A stretch of DNA of 64,000 nucleotides from Bacteroidota bacterium (GTDB lineage Bacteria > Bacteroidota > Bacteroidia > Flavobacteriales > Flavobacteriaceae), in NCBI GenBank assembly GCA_947460615.1, contig CANHHG010000002.1, positions 1 to 64,000 on the forward strand. Reading direction: 5' to 3'. Numbering within the stretch: position 1 is the stretch's first letter; each line of letters starts with the position of its first letter. The notes below the pieces were generated by a model that worked only from the letters and a program-made list of their open reading frames with translations, was not told the origin of the DNA and ran no database searches. The position numbers were made by a program, and so were the translations under genes. Of the stretch, positions 26,986 through 38,915 are shown piece after piece.

Positions 26986-27933
26986 CTATTCTTTCGCAGC
27001 AATGTATCTTTCAGCATCTAAAGCTGCCATACATCCTGTTCCTGCAGCTGTAATTGCTTGACGATAAACATGATCGGCAGCATCACCAGCAACGAATACA
27101 CCAGCAATATTTGTTTTAGATGTACCTGGAGTGTTAATAATATATCCAGTTTCATCTAAATTAAGAAAATCTTTAAAAATATCTGTATTTGGTTTGTGAC
27201 CAATAGCAACGAAGAAACCGGTAGCAGGAATGTCAAAAATCTCACCTGAGGTTTTATTTTTAGCTTTAACTGCTGAAACTACTTGACCGTCACCTAGAAC
27301 TTCAATAGTATCATGATTCATTAGAATTTTAATATTCTCGGTTTTACGAACTCGCTCTTCCATAATTTTAGAAGCTCTGAAGGACTCACTTCTAACTAAC
27401 ATCGTTACTTTAGTACATAATTTTGACAAATAATGCGCTTCTTCACAGGCGGAATCCCCTGCCCCAACAATTACTACTTCTTGATTTCTGTAGAAAAAAC
27501 CATCACATACAGCACAAGCAGAAACACCACCGCCGGTTTGTAAATAGTGTTGCTCAGAAGGTAAACCCAAATATTTAGCAGTAGCTCCTGTTGAAATTAT
27601 AACCGTTTCACAATGCAACTCTTTGGTATCATTAATCCAGACTTTATGTATATCTCCAGAAAAATCAACTTTTGTAGCCCAACCATCTCTAACATCTGTG
27701 CCAAATCTTTGAGCTTGTTGTTGCAATTGAATCATCATTTCAGGTCCAGTCACTCCATCTACATATCCAGGGAAATTTTCAACTTCATTAGTAGTGGTTA
27801 ATTGACCCCCAGGTTGCGTTCCTTGATATAAAACTGGATTCATATTAGCTCTTGCAGCATAAATTGCAGCTGTATAACCAGCAGGTCCAGAACCAATAAT
27901 TAGACATTTAATATTTTCAACCGTATTTGACAT
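26986..27933 (-). CDS. trxB: Thioredoxin-disulfide reductase
   Basis: IIGSGPAGYTAAIYAARANM, GGGVSACAVCDGFFYRNQEVVIVGAGDSACEEA, GVFVAGDAADHVYRQAITAAGTGCMAALDAE. Confidence 0.97.
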   Translation of the reverse strand: MSNTVENIKCLIIGSGPAGYTAAIYAARANMNPVLYQGTQPGGQLTTTNEVENFPGYVDGVTGPEMMIQLQQQAQRFGTDVRDGWATKVDFSGDIHKVWINDTKELHCETVIISTGATAKYLGLPSEQHYLQTGGGVSACAVCDGFFYRNQEVVIVGAGDSACEEAHYLSKLCTKVTMLVRSESFRASKIMEERVRKTENIKILMNHDTIEVLGDGQVVSAVKAKNKTSGEIFDIPATGFFVAIGHKPNTDIFKDFLNLDETGYIINTPGTSKTNIAGVFVAGDAADHVYRQAITAAGTGCMAALDAERYIAAKE

Positions 27934-28046
27934 CTTAATTTTATTTTATTAATAACCACAAAGGTAAGTTATATTTGAAATAATTAAAATAAAAACAGAC
28001 GACTTATTTCAATAGATTATAAATATTTTTCTAATTTATAATTCAG

Positions 28047-28076
28047 TTGTATAAATGAAAAATAGTTATATATTTG
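28047..28076 (+). promoter_or_regulatory. Bacteroidetes-type promoter for tRNA-Pro
   Basis: TTG (28047-28049), 19-nt spacer, TATATTTG (28069-28076); matches TTG-N19-TAnnTTTG. Confidence 0.7.
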
Positions 28077-28087
28077 CACACTGAATT

Positions 28088-28162
28088 CGGGGTGTAGCGT
28101 AGCTCGGTTATCGCGCCTGCTTTGGGAGCAGGAGGCCGCAGGTTCGAATCCTGCCACCCCGA
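28088..28162 (+). tRNA. tRNA-Pro (anticodon TGG)
   Basis: Acceptor CGGGGTG/CACCCCG, anticodon arm CCTGC-TTTGGGA-GCAGG, T-loop GGTTCGAATCC; CCA not encoded. Confidence 0.97.
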
Positions 28163-28164
28163 CA

Positions 28165-28198
28165 AAAAAAAGCTGGACCATATTGTTCAGCTTTTTTT
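28165..28198 (+). terminator. Terminator of tRNA-Pro transcript
   Basis: aagctggaccatattgttcagctttttt. Confidence 0.7.
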
Positions 28199-28418
28199 AT
28201 TTTATTTCTATCCTTACTTTAATGCTCCATCAGTAACAATTTTTTTCATAAATTAAATTAATTTTTGAAGTAGACCTTGATGATTTACAATAAAAATCCC
28301 AATGTTAAAAATTAAAAAAAATGTCAAAAAAAGGGTTGTAAACAAACGTTAAATAATCAAACCCGTACGTAAACTAAATATTATATAATTTATATAAAAA
28401 ATAGTATAAATTCGTAAT

Positions 28419-29177
28419 ATGAATAAAATTATTATTATTGATGACTCCTCTACTTCAAGAATAACATTGGAAAAATTTTTGACAAAAAATTTTTCTGAAA
28501 ATTTCGAAATTGTAGGAATTTGTGAAGATGTAGAATCTGCAAAAAAAGCAATTAGAGCTAAAAAACCTGATTTAGTTTTTTTAGATATCGAAATGCCAAA
28601 TAAAAATGGTTTCGAATTATTGAAAGAAATAAAAGTTATTAAATTTGAGGTAATATTCACAACCGCACATACAGATTACGCTATTAAAGCTATTAAAGCT
28701 AATGCATTGGATTATTTGATTAAACCTATTAACTTGAAAGATCTAACCATTGCATTACGAAGATATGAAAATAAAAAAATTTTAAAAGACAATAAAGATA
28801 CTAAAGTAATTATAGCAAAAACAGGAAATGAATTAATTAAAAAAATTGCATTTTCCACCGACACCGGTTACGAATTTATTAATATTAATTCAATATTGTT
28901 TTGTGAAGCAAATAGTAACTATTGTCGAATTTTCTGCGCTGATGGTCGAGAAATACTTTTAGCAAAAACGTTAAAAAATATAGAAGAACAACTAGTGGCA
29001 ACCAATTTATTCCATAGAATTCATAAATCGTACTTAGTTAATTTAAACTACATATTAAGGTTAAATAAATCAGGATCATTAGAAGTAGAACTTCAAAACG
29101 GAATTAAATTGCCTGTTTCATTTAGGCAAAAAGATAAATTCCTTAATGCATTTAAGGAGAATGTTGAAAAAAAATAG
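28419..29177 (+). CDS. LytTR-family response regulator
   Basis: Receiver DLVFLDIEMPNKNGFELL, LKAN/ALDYLIKPI; C-terminal LytTR FHRIHKSYLVNLNYI...LPVSFRQKDKFL. Confidence 0.94.
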   Translation: MNKIIIIDDSSTSRITLEKFLTKNFSENFEIVGICEDVESAKKAIRAKKPDLVFLDIEMPNKNGFELLKEIKVIKFEVIFTTAHTDYAIKAIKANALDYLIKPINLKDLTIALRRYENKKILKDNKDTKVIIAKTGNELIKKIAFSTDTGYEFININSILFCEANSNYCRIFCADGREILLAKTLKNIEEQLVATNLFHRIHKSYLVNLNYILRLNKSGSLEVELQNGIKLPVSFRQKDKFLNAFKENVEKK

Positions 29178-29194
29178 GTTGGTTGGTTACAAAT

Positions 29195-29225
29195 AAAAAA
29201 GCCTCGCAATTGCGAGGCTTTTTTA
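29195..29225. terminator. Perfectly palindromic bidirectional terminator
   Basis: aaaaaa gcctcgcaattgcgaggc tttttt between convergent genes. Confidence 0.8.
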
Positions 29226-29242
29226 TTATTTAGCAAAGTACT

Positions 29243-32212
29243 TTAAGAATTGTGCTCTTGCTCAATTCTTTTGTGTTCTGCATCTGAGATTGTATCTACT
29301 AACACTGGGGTTGCAATAAATAATGATGAATAAGTACCTACAACTATTCCTATTAACATTGCGAAGATAAATCCTCTGATTGACTCCCCACCAAAAATAA
29401 ACATGATTAACAATACAAGTATCATTGTTAATGATGTGTTGATTGTTCGTGACATAGTTGAATTAATAGATTGATTTACAATAGAATTGAAATTACCTTT
29501 CGCTTTACCTCCTAAGTATTCACGAACTCTATCAAATACAATTACGGTATCATTCATAGAATAACCAATAACCGTCAATATTGCAGCGATAAAATGTTGG
29601 TCAATTTCCATTCCAAATGGCATGTATTTCCACAATAAAGAATAAATTCCTAGTACAAAAATAACATCATGCGCAACAGCTGCAAGTGCTCCAAGTGAAT
29701 ATTGCCATTTTCTGAAACTTACCACAAGGTATAAACCAACAATTAACATTGCTCCAATAACAGCCCAATAAGAATTAGTTTTAATATCATCAGCAACAGT
29801 TGGTCCAACTTTTGAAGCTTGAAGAATACCTAATTTTTTACCATCATAACTATTAACGAATTTATCATAAGTCATTGTAGCATCAAAATGCTTTTTCAAG
29901 TTTTCAAAAAGAATTTTATTAACTGCTTGATCAGCTTCTGTTCCTGCTTCCGCTACTTTATATTTTGTAGTAATTTTTAATTGGTTGTCTTTACCAAAAA
30001 TTTTAGCTTCCGCACTACCATCAAATACTTTAACTAAATCTTGTTTCACTTCTTCAGCAGAAACTGGTTTTTCAAAACGTACTTGGAATGTTCTTCCTCC
30101 AACAAAATCTACCCCTTGGTTCAAACCGTTGGTAGAAAGTGAAATAATACTTACTACTACTACTACGCTTGAAAATATATAAGTGAATTTTTTTACACCT
30201 AAGAAATCAAAGTGGAAATTAGTAAAGAAGTTTTTAGAAAAACCTGTTACAAAAGTTAATTTGTTTCCTTTATTAATACTCCAATCTAATAATATTCTAG
30301 TAATGAAAATTGAAGTAAACAATGATGTTGCTATACCTATTAATAGTGTAGTAGCAAAACCTTGAATAGGACCCGTTCCAAAAATTAATAACACGGCACC
30401 TGTTAAAACGTGAGTTACATTCGCATCAACAATTGAACGCATTGCTCCTTTCCAACCGAATGAAGCTTTAACAGCATCATCAATAGTTTTGCCAGCACGA
30501 AGTTCTTCTTTTGCACGTTCGTAAATAATAATATTCGCATCTACCGCAGTACCCATGGTTAAAACGATACCTGCAATTCCAGGAAGTGTCAATACAGCTC
30601 CTAAACTTGCCAAAATACCGAATAAGAACAATAAGTTAATTGCTAAAGCGATGTTCGCATAAAATCCAGATTTACCATAGTAAATCATCATCCAAAGAGA
30701 TACAATTAACAAACCAATAATAGCAGAATTAGTTCCATTATCAATCGCCTCCTGACCTAAAGACGGACCTACCACTTCTGATTGAACAATTTCTGCGGCA
30801 GCTGGTAATTTACCTGCTCTTAATACGTTAGCTAAATCTTTAGTTTCAGTGATATCAAATGTTCCTGAAATTTCAGATCTTCCGCCTGAAATTGGTCCGC
30901 TTGAAACCCCTGGCGCAGAATAAACTACATCATCTAATACTATTGCAATATTACTTTTTTGTGTATACGCTCTTCCTGTTAATTCCTCCCAAGCTTTAGC
31001 TCCTTGTCCACTCATTTGCATAGTAACAGATGGCTTTCCTAATTGATCAAAAGAATCTTTGGCATCAGTAACTACTCCACCGCTCATAGCAGCTTGATTA
31101 TCTCTATTACCTTTTAAAGCATATAATTCAACTGTTTCGGTTGCTTTTTTTGTTTTTTCATCAACGATTGATGTAGGCTTACCCCAAACAAATTTCGCAT
31201 AACGCTTATCAGCAGGTAATAATATTCTAATATCCTGACGTTTAAAATAACCATTAATTGCAGCTGTATCTTTAGGCTCAACTACTCCCAAAATTGGACC
31301 ACCTCCACCAGGTAAAAATCTTTTCAATAATGGACCTAAATCTTTTTTATCCGATACAGTATCTTTTGCTTTATCAGTCAATAAAGTATCAATTCCTGTT
31401 TTTGCAGTTTCTTTAACTTCAACAGCACCTTTCTCAGTTATTTTCAAGGTGTTGTTAGCTGCCATTAAGAAATTACTTAATTCGTCCACTTTATAGGTTT
31501 CCCAAAACTGTAATTGTGCCGTACTTGATAATATTTTTTTAATACGATCTACATCTTTTGCCCCCGGAAGTTCAACTAAGATTCTTCCTGATTCACCTAA
31601 TTTTTGGATATTTGGTTGAGTAACTCCGAATTTATCGATACGCTTTCTTAATACTTCAAAAGCACTTTCGATTGACTCATCAACTTTTCTTCTTATTACT
31701 TTTTTAACCTCATCATCTGTTTTTTTGAAGTTCACTTCATCACCTAATATTTTGTTTGCAAAAATATCTGGAGAGGATAATTTTATTTTTCCATTAGCAG
31801 CTTTTTCAAATTCAGCAAAAAACACATCTAAATAATCTTGATTTCCTTGTCTGTTTTTTGATGCTTCAGCTAAAGCTTGATTGAAAATTGGATTTTTAGA
31901 ATTATTAGATAATCCTTTAATAATGTCTTTAACAGAAATTTGAAGTTGTACATTTATACCACCCTCTAAGTCTAATCCTTTGTTGATTTTTTTGTCTTTT
32001 ACTTCATTGTAAGTAAAATCTGTAAATCCAAGATTAAATACTTTCTCTTTTCCAATTGAATCTAAATATTTTAATTCTTTATCAGAATTACCATTAGCAT
32101 AGGTTTTGGCATCACTTTCTATTTTTTGTGAAATAAAAGTGAATGAAAGTTGGTAAATGCTCACCAATGCAAATAAAATTGCGAAAAATTTAATAAGTCC
32201 TCTATTCTGCAT
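29243..32212 (-). CDS. secDF: Fused protein translocase subunit SecDF
   Basis: 989 aa; SecD part GLDLEGGINVQLQISVKD..., GTAVDANIIIYERAKEE; SecF part GVDFVGGRTFQVRF, GYSMNDTVIVFDRVRE. Confidence 0.96.
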   Translation of the reverse strand: MQNRGLIKFFAILFALVSIYQLSFTFISQKIESDAKTYANGNSDKELKYLDSIGKEKVFNLGFTDFTYNEVKDKKINKGLDLEGGINVQLQISVKDIIKGLSNNSKNPIFNQALAEASKNRQGNQDYLDVFFAEFEKAANGKIKLSSPDIFANKILGDEVNFKKTDDEVKKVIRRKVDESIESAFEVLRKRIDKFGVTQPNIQKLGESGRILVELPGAKDVDRIKKILSSTAQLQFWETYKVDELSNFLMAANNTLKITEKGAVEVKETAKTGIDTLLTDKAKDTVSDKKDLGPLLKRFLPGGGGPILGVVEPKDTAAINGYFKRQDIRILLPADKRYAKFVWGKPTSIVDEKTKKATETVELYALKGNRDNQAAMSGGVVTDAKDSFDQLGKPSVTMQMSGQGAKAWEELTGRAYTQKSNIAIVLDDVVYSAPGVSSGPISGGRSEISGTFDITETKDLANVLRAGKLPAAAEIVQSEVVGPSLGQEAIDNGTNSAIIGLLIVSLWMMIYYGKSGFYANIALAINLLFLFGILASLGAVLTLPGIAGIVLTMGTAVDANIIIYERAKEELRAGKTIDDAVKASFGWKGAMRSIVDANVTHVLTGAVLLIFGTGPIQGFATTLLIGIATSLFTSIFITRILLDWSINKGNKLTFVTGFSKNFFTNFHFDFLGVKKFTYIFSSVVVVVSIISLSTNGLNQGVDFVGGRTFQVRFEKPVSAEEVKQDLVKVFDGSAEAKIFGKDNQLKITTKYKVAEAGTEADQAVNKILFENLKKHFDATMTYDKFVNSYDGKKLGILQASKVGPTVADDIKTNSYWAVIGAMLIVGLYLVVSFRKWQYSLGALAAVAHDVIFVLGIYSLLWKYMPFGMEIDQHFIAAILTVIGYSMNDTVIVFDRVREYLGGKAKGNFNSIVNQSINSTMSRTINTSLTMILVLLIMFIFGGESIRGFIFAMLIGIVVGTYSSLFIATPVLVDTISDAEHKRIEQEHNS

Positions 32213-32388
32213 TATTACTATAGTTAATTAATTTTTATTCTATTATTATTTGTAAAATTGTTAAAAATAAACAAAGTTCTAAGTATTTTAAATAAAATAC
32301 AATTTCTTTATCTAATTTTAATATTTTTTAGCTGACAAATATATAATTCTCCAAGAGATTAACCAATTTATTTAATGATTAATATCAA

Positions 32389-32415
32389 AAAAGACTGCAT
32401 TTTTGCAGTCTTCTT
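32389..32415. terminator. Terminator-like hairpin 3' of mdh
   Basis: aagactgcatttttgcagtctt. Confidence 0.6.
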
Positions 32416-32433
32416 TAAAAGTAGATTTATTAT

Positions 32434-33369
32434 TTAAGCTAAAACTGATTTTAAATCTGCATTCATATTACGAACTGCATCTGCACTTTTAGCAAATAAC
32501 GCTTTTTCTGCCTCATTCAATTTTATTTCTAAAATTTCTTCAACACCATTTTTCCCAATGATACATGGAACTCCAATACAAATGTCGTTTTGACCATATT
32601 CCCCTTCTAAAAACACGGAACATGCAATCATTTTTCTTTGATTATTTAATATTGAATCGACTAGATAAGCCACAGAAGCTCCTGGCGCATACCAAGCCGA
32701 TGTTCCTAGTAGACCCGTTAATGTTGCTCCGCCAACCATGGTTGCTGCCGCTACTTTCTCTAACTCTTCAGATGACAAGAATTCAGAAACTGGAATACCA
32801 TTATAAGAAGCCAATCTAGTTAAAGGAATCATTGTAGTGTCCCCGTGACCACCTATTACCATGGCAGAAATATCATTTGAAGGAGTTGCTAAAGCATCTG
32901 CTAAATAATATCTAAAACGAGAACTATCTAAAGCACCACCCATTCCAATTATTCTGTTTTTTGGCAAACCAGTCGCTTTTAAAGCTAAATAAGTCATGGT
33001 GTCCATAGGATTTGAAACTACTACGACAATTGTATTTGGAGAGAATTTTAAAACATTTTCTACTACTGTTTTTACAATCCCAGCATTAATACCAATTAAT
33101 TCTTCGCGTGTCATTCCAGGTTTTCTTGGTATCCCTGAAGTTATAACTACCACATCACTGTTTGCTGTTTTTGAGTAATCATTTGTAACTCCAGAAACTC
33201 TAGTATTAAAACCCGTATTGGTAGCACATTGCATGATATCCATAGCTTTACCTTCAGCAAAACCTTCTTTGATATCTAATAATACTACTTCACTAGCAAT
33301 CCCTCTGTATGAAATTGCGTCTGCACAAGATGCTCCCACATTCCCTGCTCCTACTATTGTAACTTTCAT
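32434..33369 (-). CDS. mdh: Malate dehydrogenase
   Basis: MKVTIVGAGNVGASCADAISYRGIASEVVLLDIKEGFAEGKAMDI, VVSNPMDTMTYLALKATGLPKNRIIGMGGALDSSRFR, VIGGHGDTTMIPLTRL; MKV start preferred over 33411. Confidence 0.96.
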   Translation of the reverse strand: MKVTIVGAGNVGASCADAISYRGIASEVVLLDIKEGFAEGKAMDIMQCATNTGFNTRVSGVTNDYSKTANSDVVVITSGIPRKPGMTREELIGINAGIVKTVVENVLKFSPNTIVVVVSNPMDTMTYLALKATGLPKNRIIGMGGALDSSRFRYYLADALATPSNDISAMVIGGHGDTTMIPLTRLASYNGIPVSEFLSSEELEKVAAATMVGGATLTGLLGTSAWYAPGASVAYLVDSILNNQRKMIACSVFLEGEYGQNDICIGVPCIIGKNGVEEILEIKLNEAEKALFAKSADAVRNMNADLKSVLA

Positions 33370-33388
33370 TTTTATTGTTTTATGTTTA

Positions 33389-34399
33389 TTAAAATTCGTA
33401 CTGTACTGCAAAATTTGAATTTACAAATTTACCAAAAGCAAAGGTAGATTGTAAAAACACTTTATTAATTTTATACCTACAAGAAACTTCCCCTAAATAG
33501 TTGGTTTTAGTTTTGTAAATTTCTTTGATTTTTTCATTAAAAACAGACTGAAATGGAATTGCTTGTCCAGGAGGAACTTCTCCAATAAATTTATATTTTA
33601 TATCGCTTATATTGGCAATTATTCCAGCCATAATTTCAAACTTTTTAAATTCTTTTGATACATTATATTGAAACTGCCACGTATCCACCAGGCCGTTTAT
33701 TTCATCTATTCCTAGGTCAGGACCATTATTTGAAGCTGGTGTAATAAATCCAAAACTGATATTCTCATTTGAATAACATACCAAACCCGACATATTGATT
33801 TTATTTTTTATAAATGAATTGAAATATTGGTCGATATTGTGTTTTAATCCATAACCATAAACTTGGTAATTTCCACTTTTCAATTTAGTAACTGGAGAAT
33901 ATTTCAAAATTAATTCTGTTCCATACCAAATTGCAACGGATCCCGTAAAATGGGAATAGTAAACCTGCTCTGCGTTAACTCCTTGTGGGGTTTGAAAAAA
34001 CACTTGATCGTTACCAATATAACCATTCAAATTATACTGTTGATTCGTTCCTAATGCTGTTGGCACGGTAGCTGATGAAACTGGTGTCCAATTTGGTTCT
34101 GTGTAAATACTAAAAAAGGTAAAATCGGAATTTTTAATTTCGAATTCTCTATCTGCCTTTGGTACAAAAAATACGTTATTATTAAATCCTAAAGTTACCT
34201 CCCATAATTTTCGTTTTTTTGGAGAGGTTACCCAACCCGAAGATGCTTGATAAATTGCAGCATCTGAAACCGGTGTTATGTATTTATCGCAATAAAAAAT
34301 AGCATCATTTAATAAACGACCAAAAGTCTCTAATTCTTGAGGAGTTTGTGAAAACGAAATATTAGAAACTAATAAAAAAAGGAAAACTATTTTTTTCAT
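33389..34399 (-). CDS. DUF6588-like exported protein
   Basis: Signal peptide; outer-membrane-like periodic pattern ending in F; DAAIYQASSGWVTSPKKRKLWEVTLGFNNNVFFVPKADREFEI. Confidence 0.6.
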   Translation of the reverse strand: MKKIVFLFLLVSNISFSQTPQELETFGRLLNDAIFYCDKYITPVSDAAIYQASSGWVTSPKKRKLWEVTLGFNNNVFFVPKADREFEIKNSDFTFFSIYTEPNWTPVSSATVPTALGTNQQYNLNGYIGNDQVFFQTPQGVNAEQVYYSHFTGSVAIWYGTELILKYSPVTKLKSGNYQVYGYGLKHNIDQYFNSFIKNKINMSGLVCYSNENISFGFITPASNNGPDLGIDEINGLVDTWQFQYNVSKEFKKFEIMAGIIANISDIKYKFIGEVPPGQAIPFQSVFNEKIKEIYKTKTNYLGEVSCRYKINKVFLQSTFAFGKFVNSNFAVQYEF

Positions 34400-34402
34400 T
34401 AA

Positions 34403-36403
<2,001 letters not shown>

Positions 36404-36487
36404 TTAATATTGTCTTAAATCGCTTGATTTGTAGCTTAAGTTATCAACATATATCGGTTAATTACTACTGTAATTTATACTAATAAA

Positions 36488-36512
36488 AAACGCTTACTAA
36501 TAGTAAGCGTTT
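36488..36512. terminator. Terminator-like hairpin 3' of asnB
   Basis: aaacgcttactaatagtaagcgttt. Confidence 0.6.
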
Positions 36513-36535
36513 AGAAACAAAATGCAATAAAAAAA

Positions 36536-38155
36536 CTAACTAAAAATTACATTTGTTTTAGCAATATCTGTATCTGCATTTACGTGTGCAGCATTCGCTC
36601 TTCCACTAGGATCTTGATTTTCCTGCCATTTCGGTATCCATTTTCTAACGGTTTCTGAAGCACTCGATTGCGGATAATATTTATAAAAAATAGTTCTGTA
36701 ATAATAGGCTTCTTTAGTAGTAGGCGTATTATAAGGAAATAATAAAGCCGCAGATTCCAATTCGATATCTGTAACTTTAGTCGAACAATATTCTATTAAC
36801 TGATCGATCCAATTGTAACCTACACCGTCCGAAAATTGCTCTTTTTGTCTCCACAAAACCTCATCAGGTAAATAAGGATTTTCTGGAGTATCGAAAGCTT
36901 TTCTAAGAATGTATTTTTCTTTACCGTCATAAGTTTTAGGTTGTTTTTCTTCAGCTTTGATAAGCATCGAATTAGCTAAAAAATCTTTATCCAAAAAAGG
37001 GACTCTCACTTCTAATCCATGTGCCATAGTAGATTTATCTGCTCTTAACAAATCCGCTGTAAATAATTTCTGAACTCTTTCTATGGTTTCTTTTTGGAAA
37101 TCTTCAGCCGTTGGAGCATTTCTAAAATACAAATAACCACCAAAAATTTCATCGGCTCCTTCACCTGATAAAACTACTTTTATTCCTAAATCAGTAATTG
37201 CTTTTGACAAGAAAAACATTGGGGTGCTTGCTCGAATTGAGGTCACATCATACGTTTCTAAATGCCAAACTAATTGATCTAGTATTTCAATTCCCTGCTC
37301 TATAGTAAAGTGAATTTCATGATGTTCGGTTCCTAAATAATCTGCCACTTTTTTAGCCGCTAAAGCATCAGGAGCATTGGCATCTAAACCAATTGAAAAA
37401 GAGTGTAATTTCTTACCGCTTTCCGCGAGTAATCTAGAAGCTATTGAAGAAGTTAAAGAGGAATCTAATCCTCCTGAAAGCAAAACACCAATTGGCACAT
37501 CACTCATTAATCTTTTTCGAGTTGCTTCCGTCAACGTTGTTCTAATTAATTCCAAATCCAACTCATGATCCGCTTTTAAGCAATCTTCATATTCAGGTTG
37601 GTAATATTTTACAAATCCAGTTGTGGGAGTGTAATAATGGCCTGGAGGAAATGTAGAAAATGTTTTACATTGATCGGCAATAGATTTCATTTCGGAGGAA
37701 AAGTAAGTCCGTCCTCTTTCATCCAATCCATAATATAAGGGCTTAACTCCCATTGGGTCTCGACCAGCAATATAATCATCCCCATCTACAATTACGAATG
37801 CCCAATCTCCATCTAAAATGTTGCAAAAATCATATCCAAATTCTTCATATAAATGCACAATAACTTCAGAATCAGATTTAGTTCTGAAAGTATGATGTTT
37901 TAATATTCCATCTCGTAATTGCTGGTGATTGTATATTTCTCCATTGTGCACCATCCAGGCTGAATTTGAGCCTTGTATGGGTTGCTTTCCAGAATGTAAA
38001 TCTATGATTGATAAACGCTCGTGACTTAAAATATGACCTTTTTCTGTAACATGTAGGTCACTTTCATCTGGACCACGATGCGACATTCTTTTAGAAAGCC
38101 ACTTTACTAACTCTTCGTCTTTTCCTTTTCCAATAATGGCTAAAATTCCACACAT
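36536..38155 (-). CDS. asnB: Asparagine synthase B
   Basis: MCGILAIIGKG with N-terminal Cys nucleophile; VPIGVLLSGGLDSSLTSSIA, VVLSGEGADEIFGGYLYF; Met before Cys chosen. Confidence 0.95.
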   Translation of the reverse strand: MCGILAIIGKGKDEELVKWLSKRMSHRGPDESDLHVTEKGHILSHERLSIIDLHSGKQPIQGSNSAWMVHNGEIYNHQQLRDGILKHHTFRTKSDSEVIVHLYEEFGYDFCNILDGDWAFVIVDGDDYIAGRDPMGVKPLYYGLDERGRTYFSSEMKSIADQCKTFSTFPPGHYYTPTTGFVKYYQPEYEDCLKADHELDLELIRTTLTEATRKRLMSDVPIGVLLSGGLDSSLTSSIASRLLAESGKKLHSFSIGLDANAPDALAAKKVADYLGTEHHEIHFTIEQGIEILDQLVWHLETYDVTSIRASTPMFFLSKAITDLGIKVVLSGEGADEIFGGYLYFRNAPTAEDFQKETIERVQKLFTADLLRADKSTMAHGLEVRVPFLDKDFLANSMLIKAEEKQPKTYDGKEKYILRKAFDTPENPYLPDEVLWRQKEQFSDGVGYNWIDQLIEYCSTKVTDIELESAALLFPYNTPTTKEAYYYRTIFYKYYPQSSASETVRKWIPKWQENQDPSGRANAAHVNADTDIAKTNVIFS

Positions 38156-38317
38156 AATAGTATTTTTTCTTCTGCAAAAATGGCTATTATGATTTATATT
38201 TAAAATCAAATTAAAATATTTAGTTATAATTATAAACAAAAAAGTTTAATTTAATATAAATACGAAAGTAAAAAAGGTTTTTATTATACGTGAAGTTTTA
38301 AATCGTAATAAATGAAA

Positions 38318-38767
38318 TCACGAAATACTATCGATTTGATATTTGGTTCCGTTAATTTCGAACTCAAATCCTACTTTATTTCCCATTAATTTTTCTCCAA
38401 GCGGAGATTGTGGTGAAAGTGCTATTATATTAACTTGATCGATCACAATTTTAGGTAGAGCCAAACTTAAATACAAATAAATCCCGTTGGCTTGAACCAA
38501 ACTTCCTAAGGAAATTGTAGTGTGCAGCAAACTTGAATCTATTTTTTCTAATATCCCTTTTTGATCTAGGACTTCTTTGAGTTTATAATTGAGTTTTTCC
38601 TGTTCCAAATGCATCATCGACAAAGCAGTTTCGTGTTTGTCCCCAGCCGATCCTTTCGCATCATTCTTTGAATCTTCAGTCAATGCTGATATCATATCTC
38701 TAAAAATATCAATTTTATCTTGAACCTGTCGGGAATAATACTGGTGGATTTTTTGTTTTAAAGTCAT
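38318..38767 (-). CDS. GreA/GreB-family-like protein
   Basis: VDQVNIIALSPQSPLGEKLMGNKVGFEFEINGTKYQIDSI resembles GreA C-terminal domain; helical N-terminus. Confidence 0.65.
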   Translation of the reverse strand: MTLKQKIHQYYSRQVQDKIDIFRDMISALTEDSKNDAKGSAGDKHETALSMMHLEQEKLNYKLKEVLDQKGILEKIDSSLLHTTISLGSLVQANGIYLYLSLALPKIVIDQVNIIALSPQSPLGEKLMGNKVGFEFEINGTKYQIDSIS

Positions 38768-38915
38768 TTAATATGAGGTACGTAGATTTTGAAATGCAAA
38801 GATACGAAGGTAAATACTCTTTGAAGATATAACGTTATAAACAATTTAGGAATTACTTTAACACCATTTCACATCAACTATGCCCGCTTTAAACTTTCTT
38901 CGCTTTTGAACTTTA

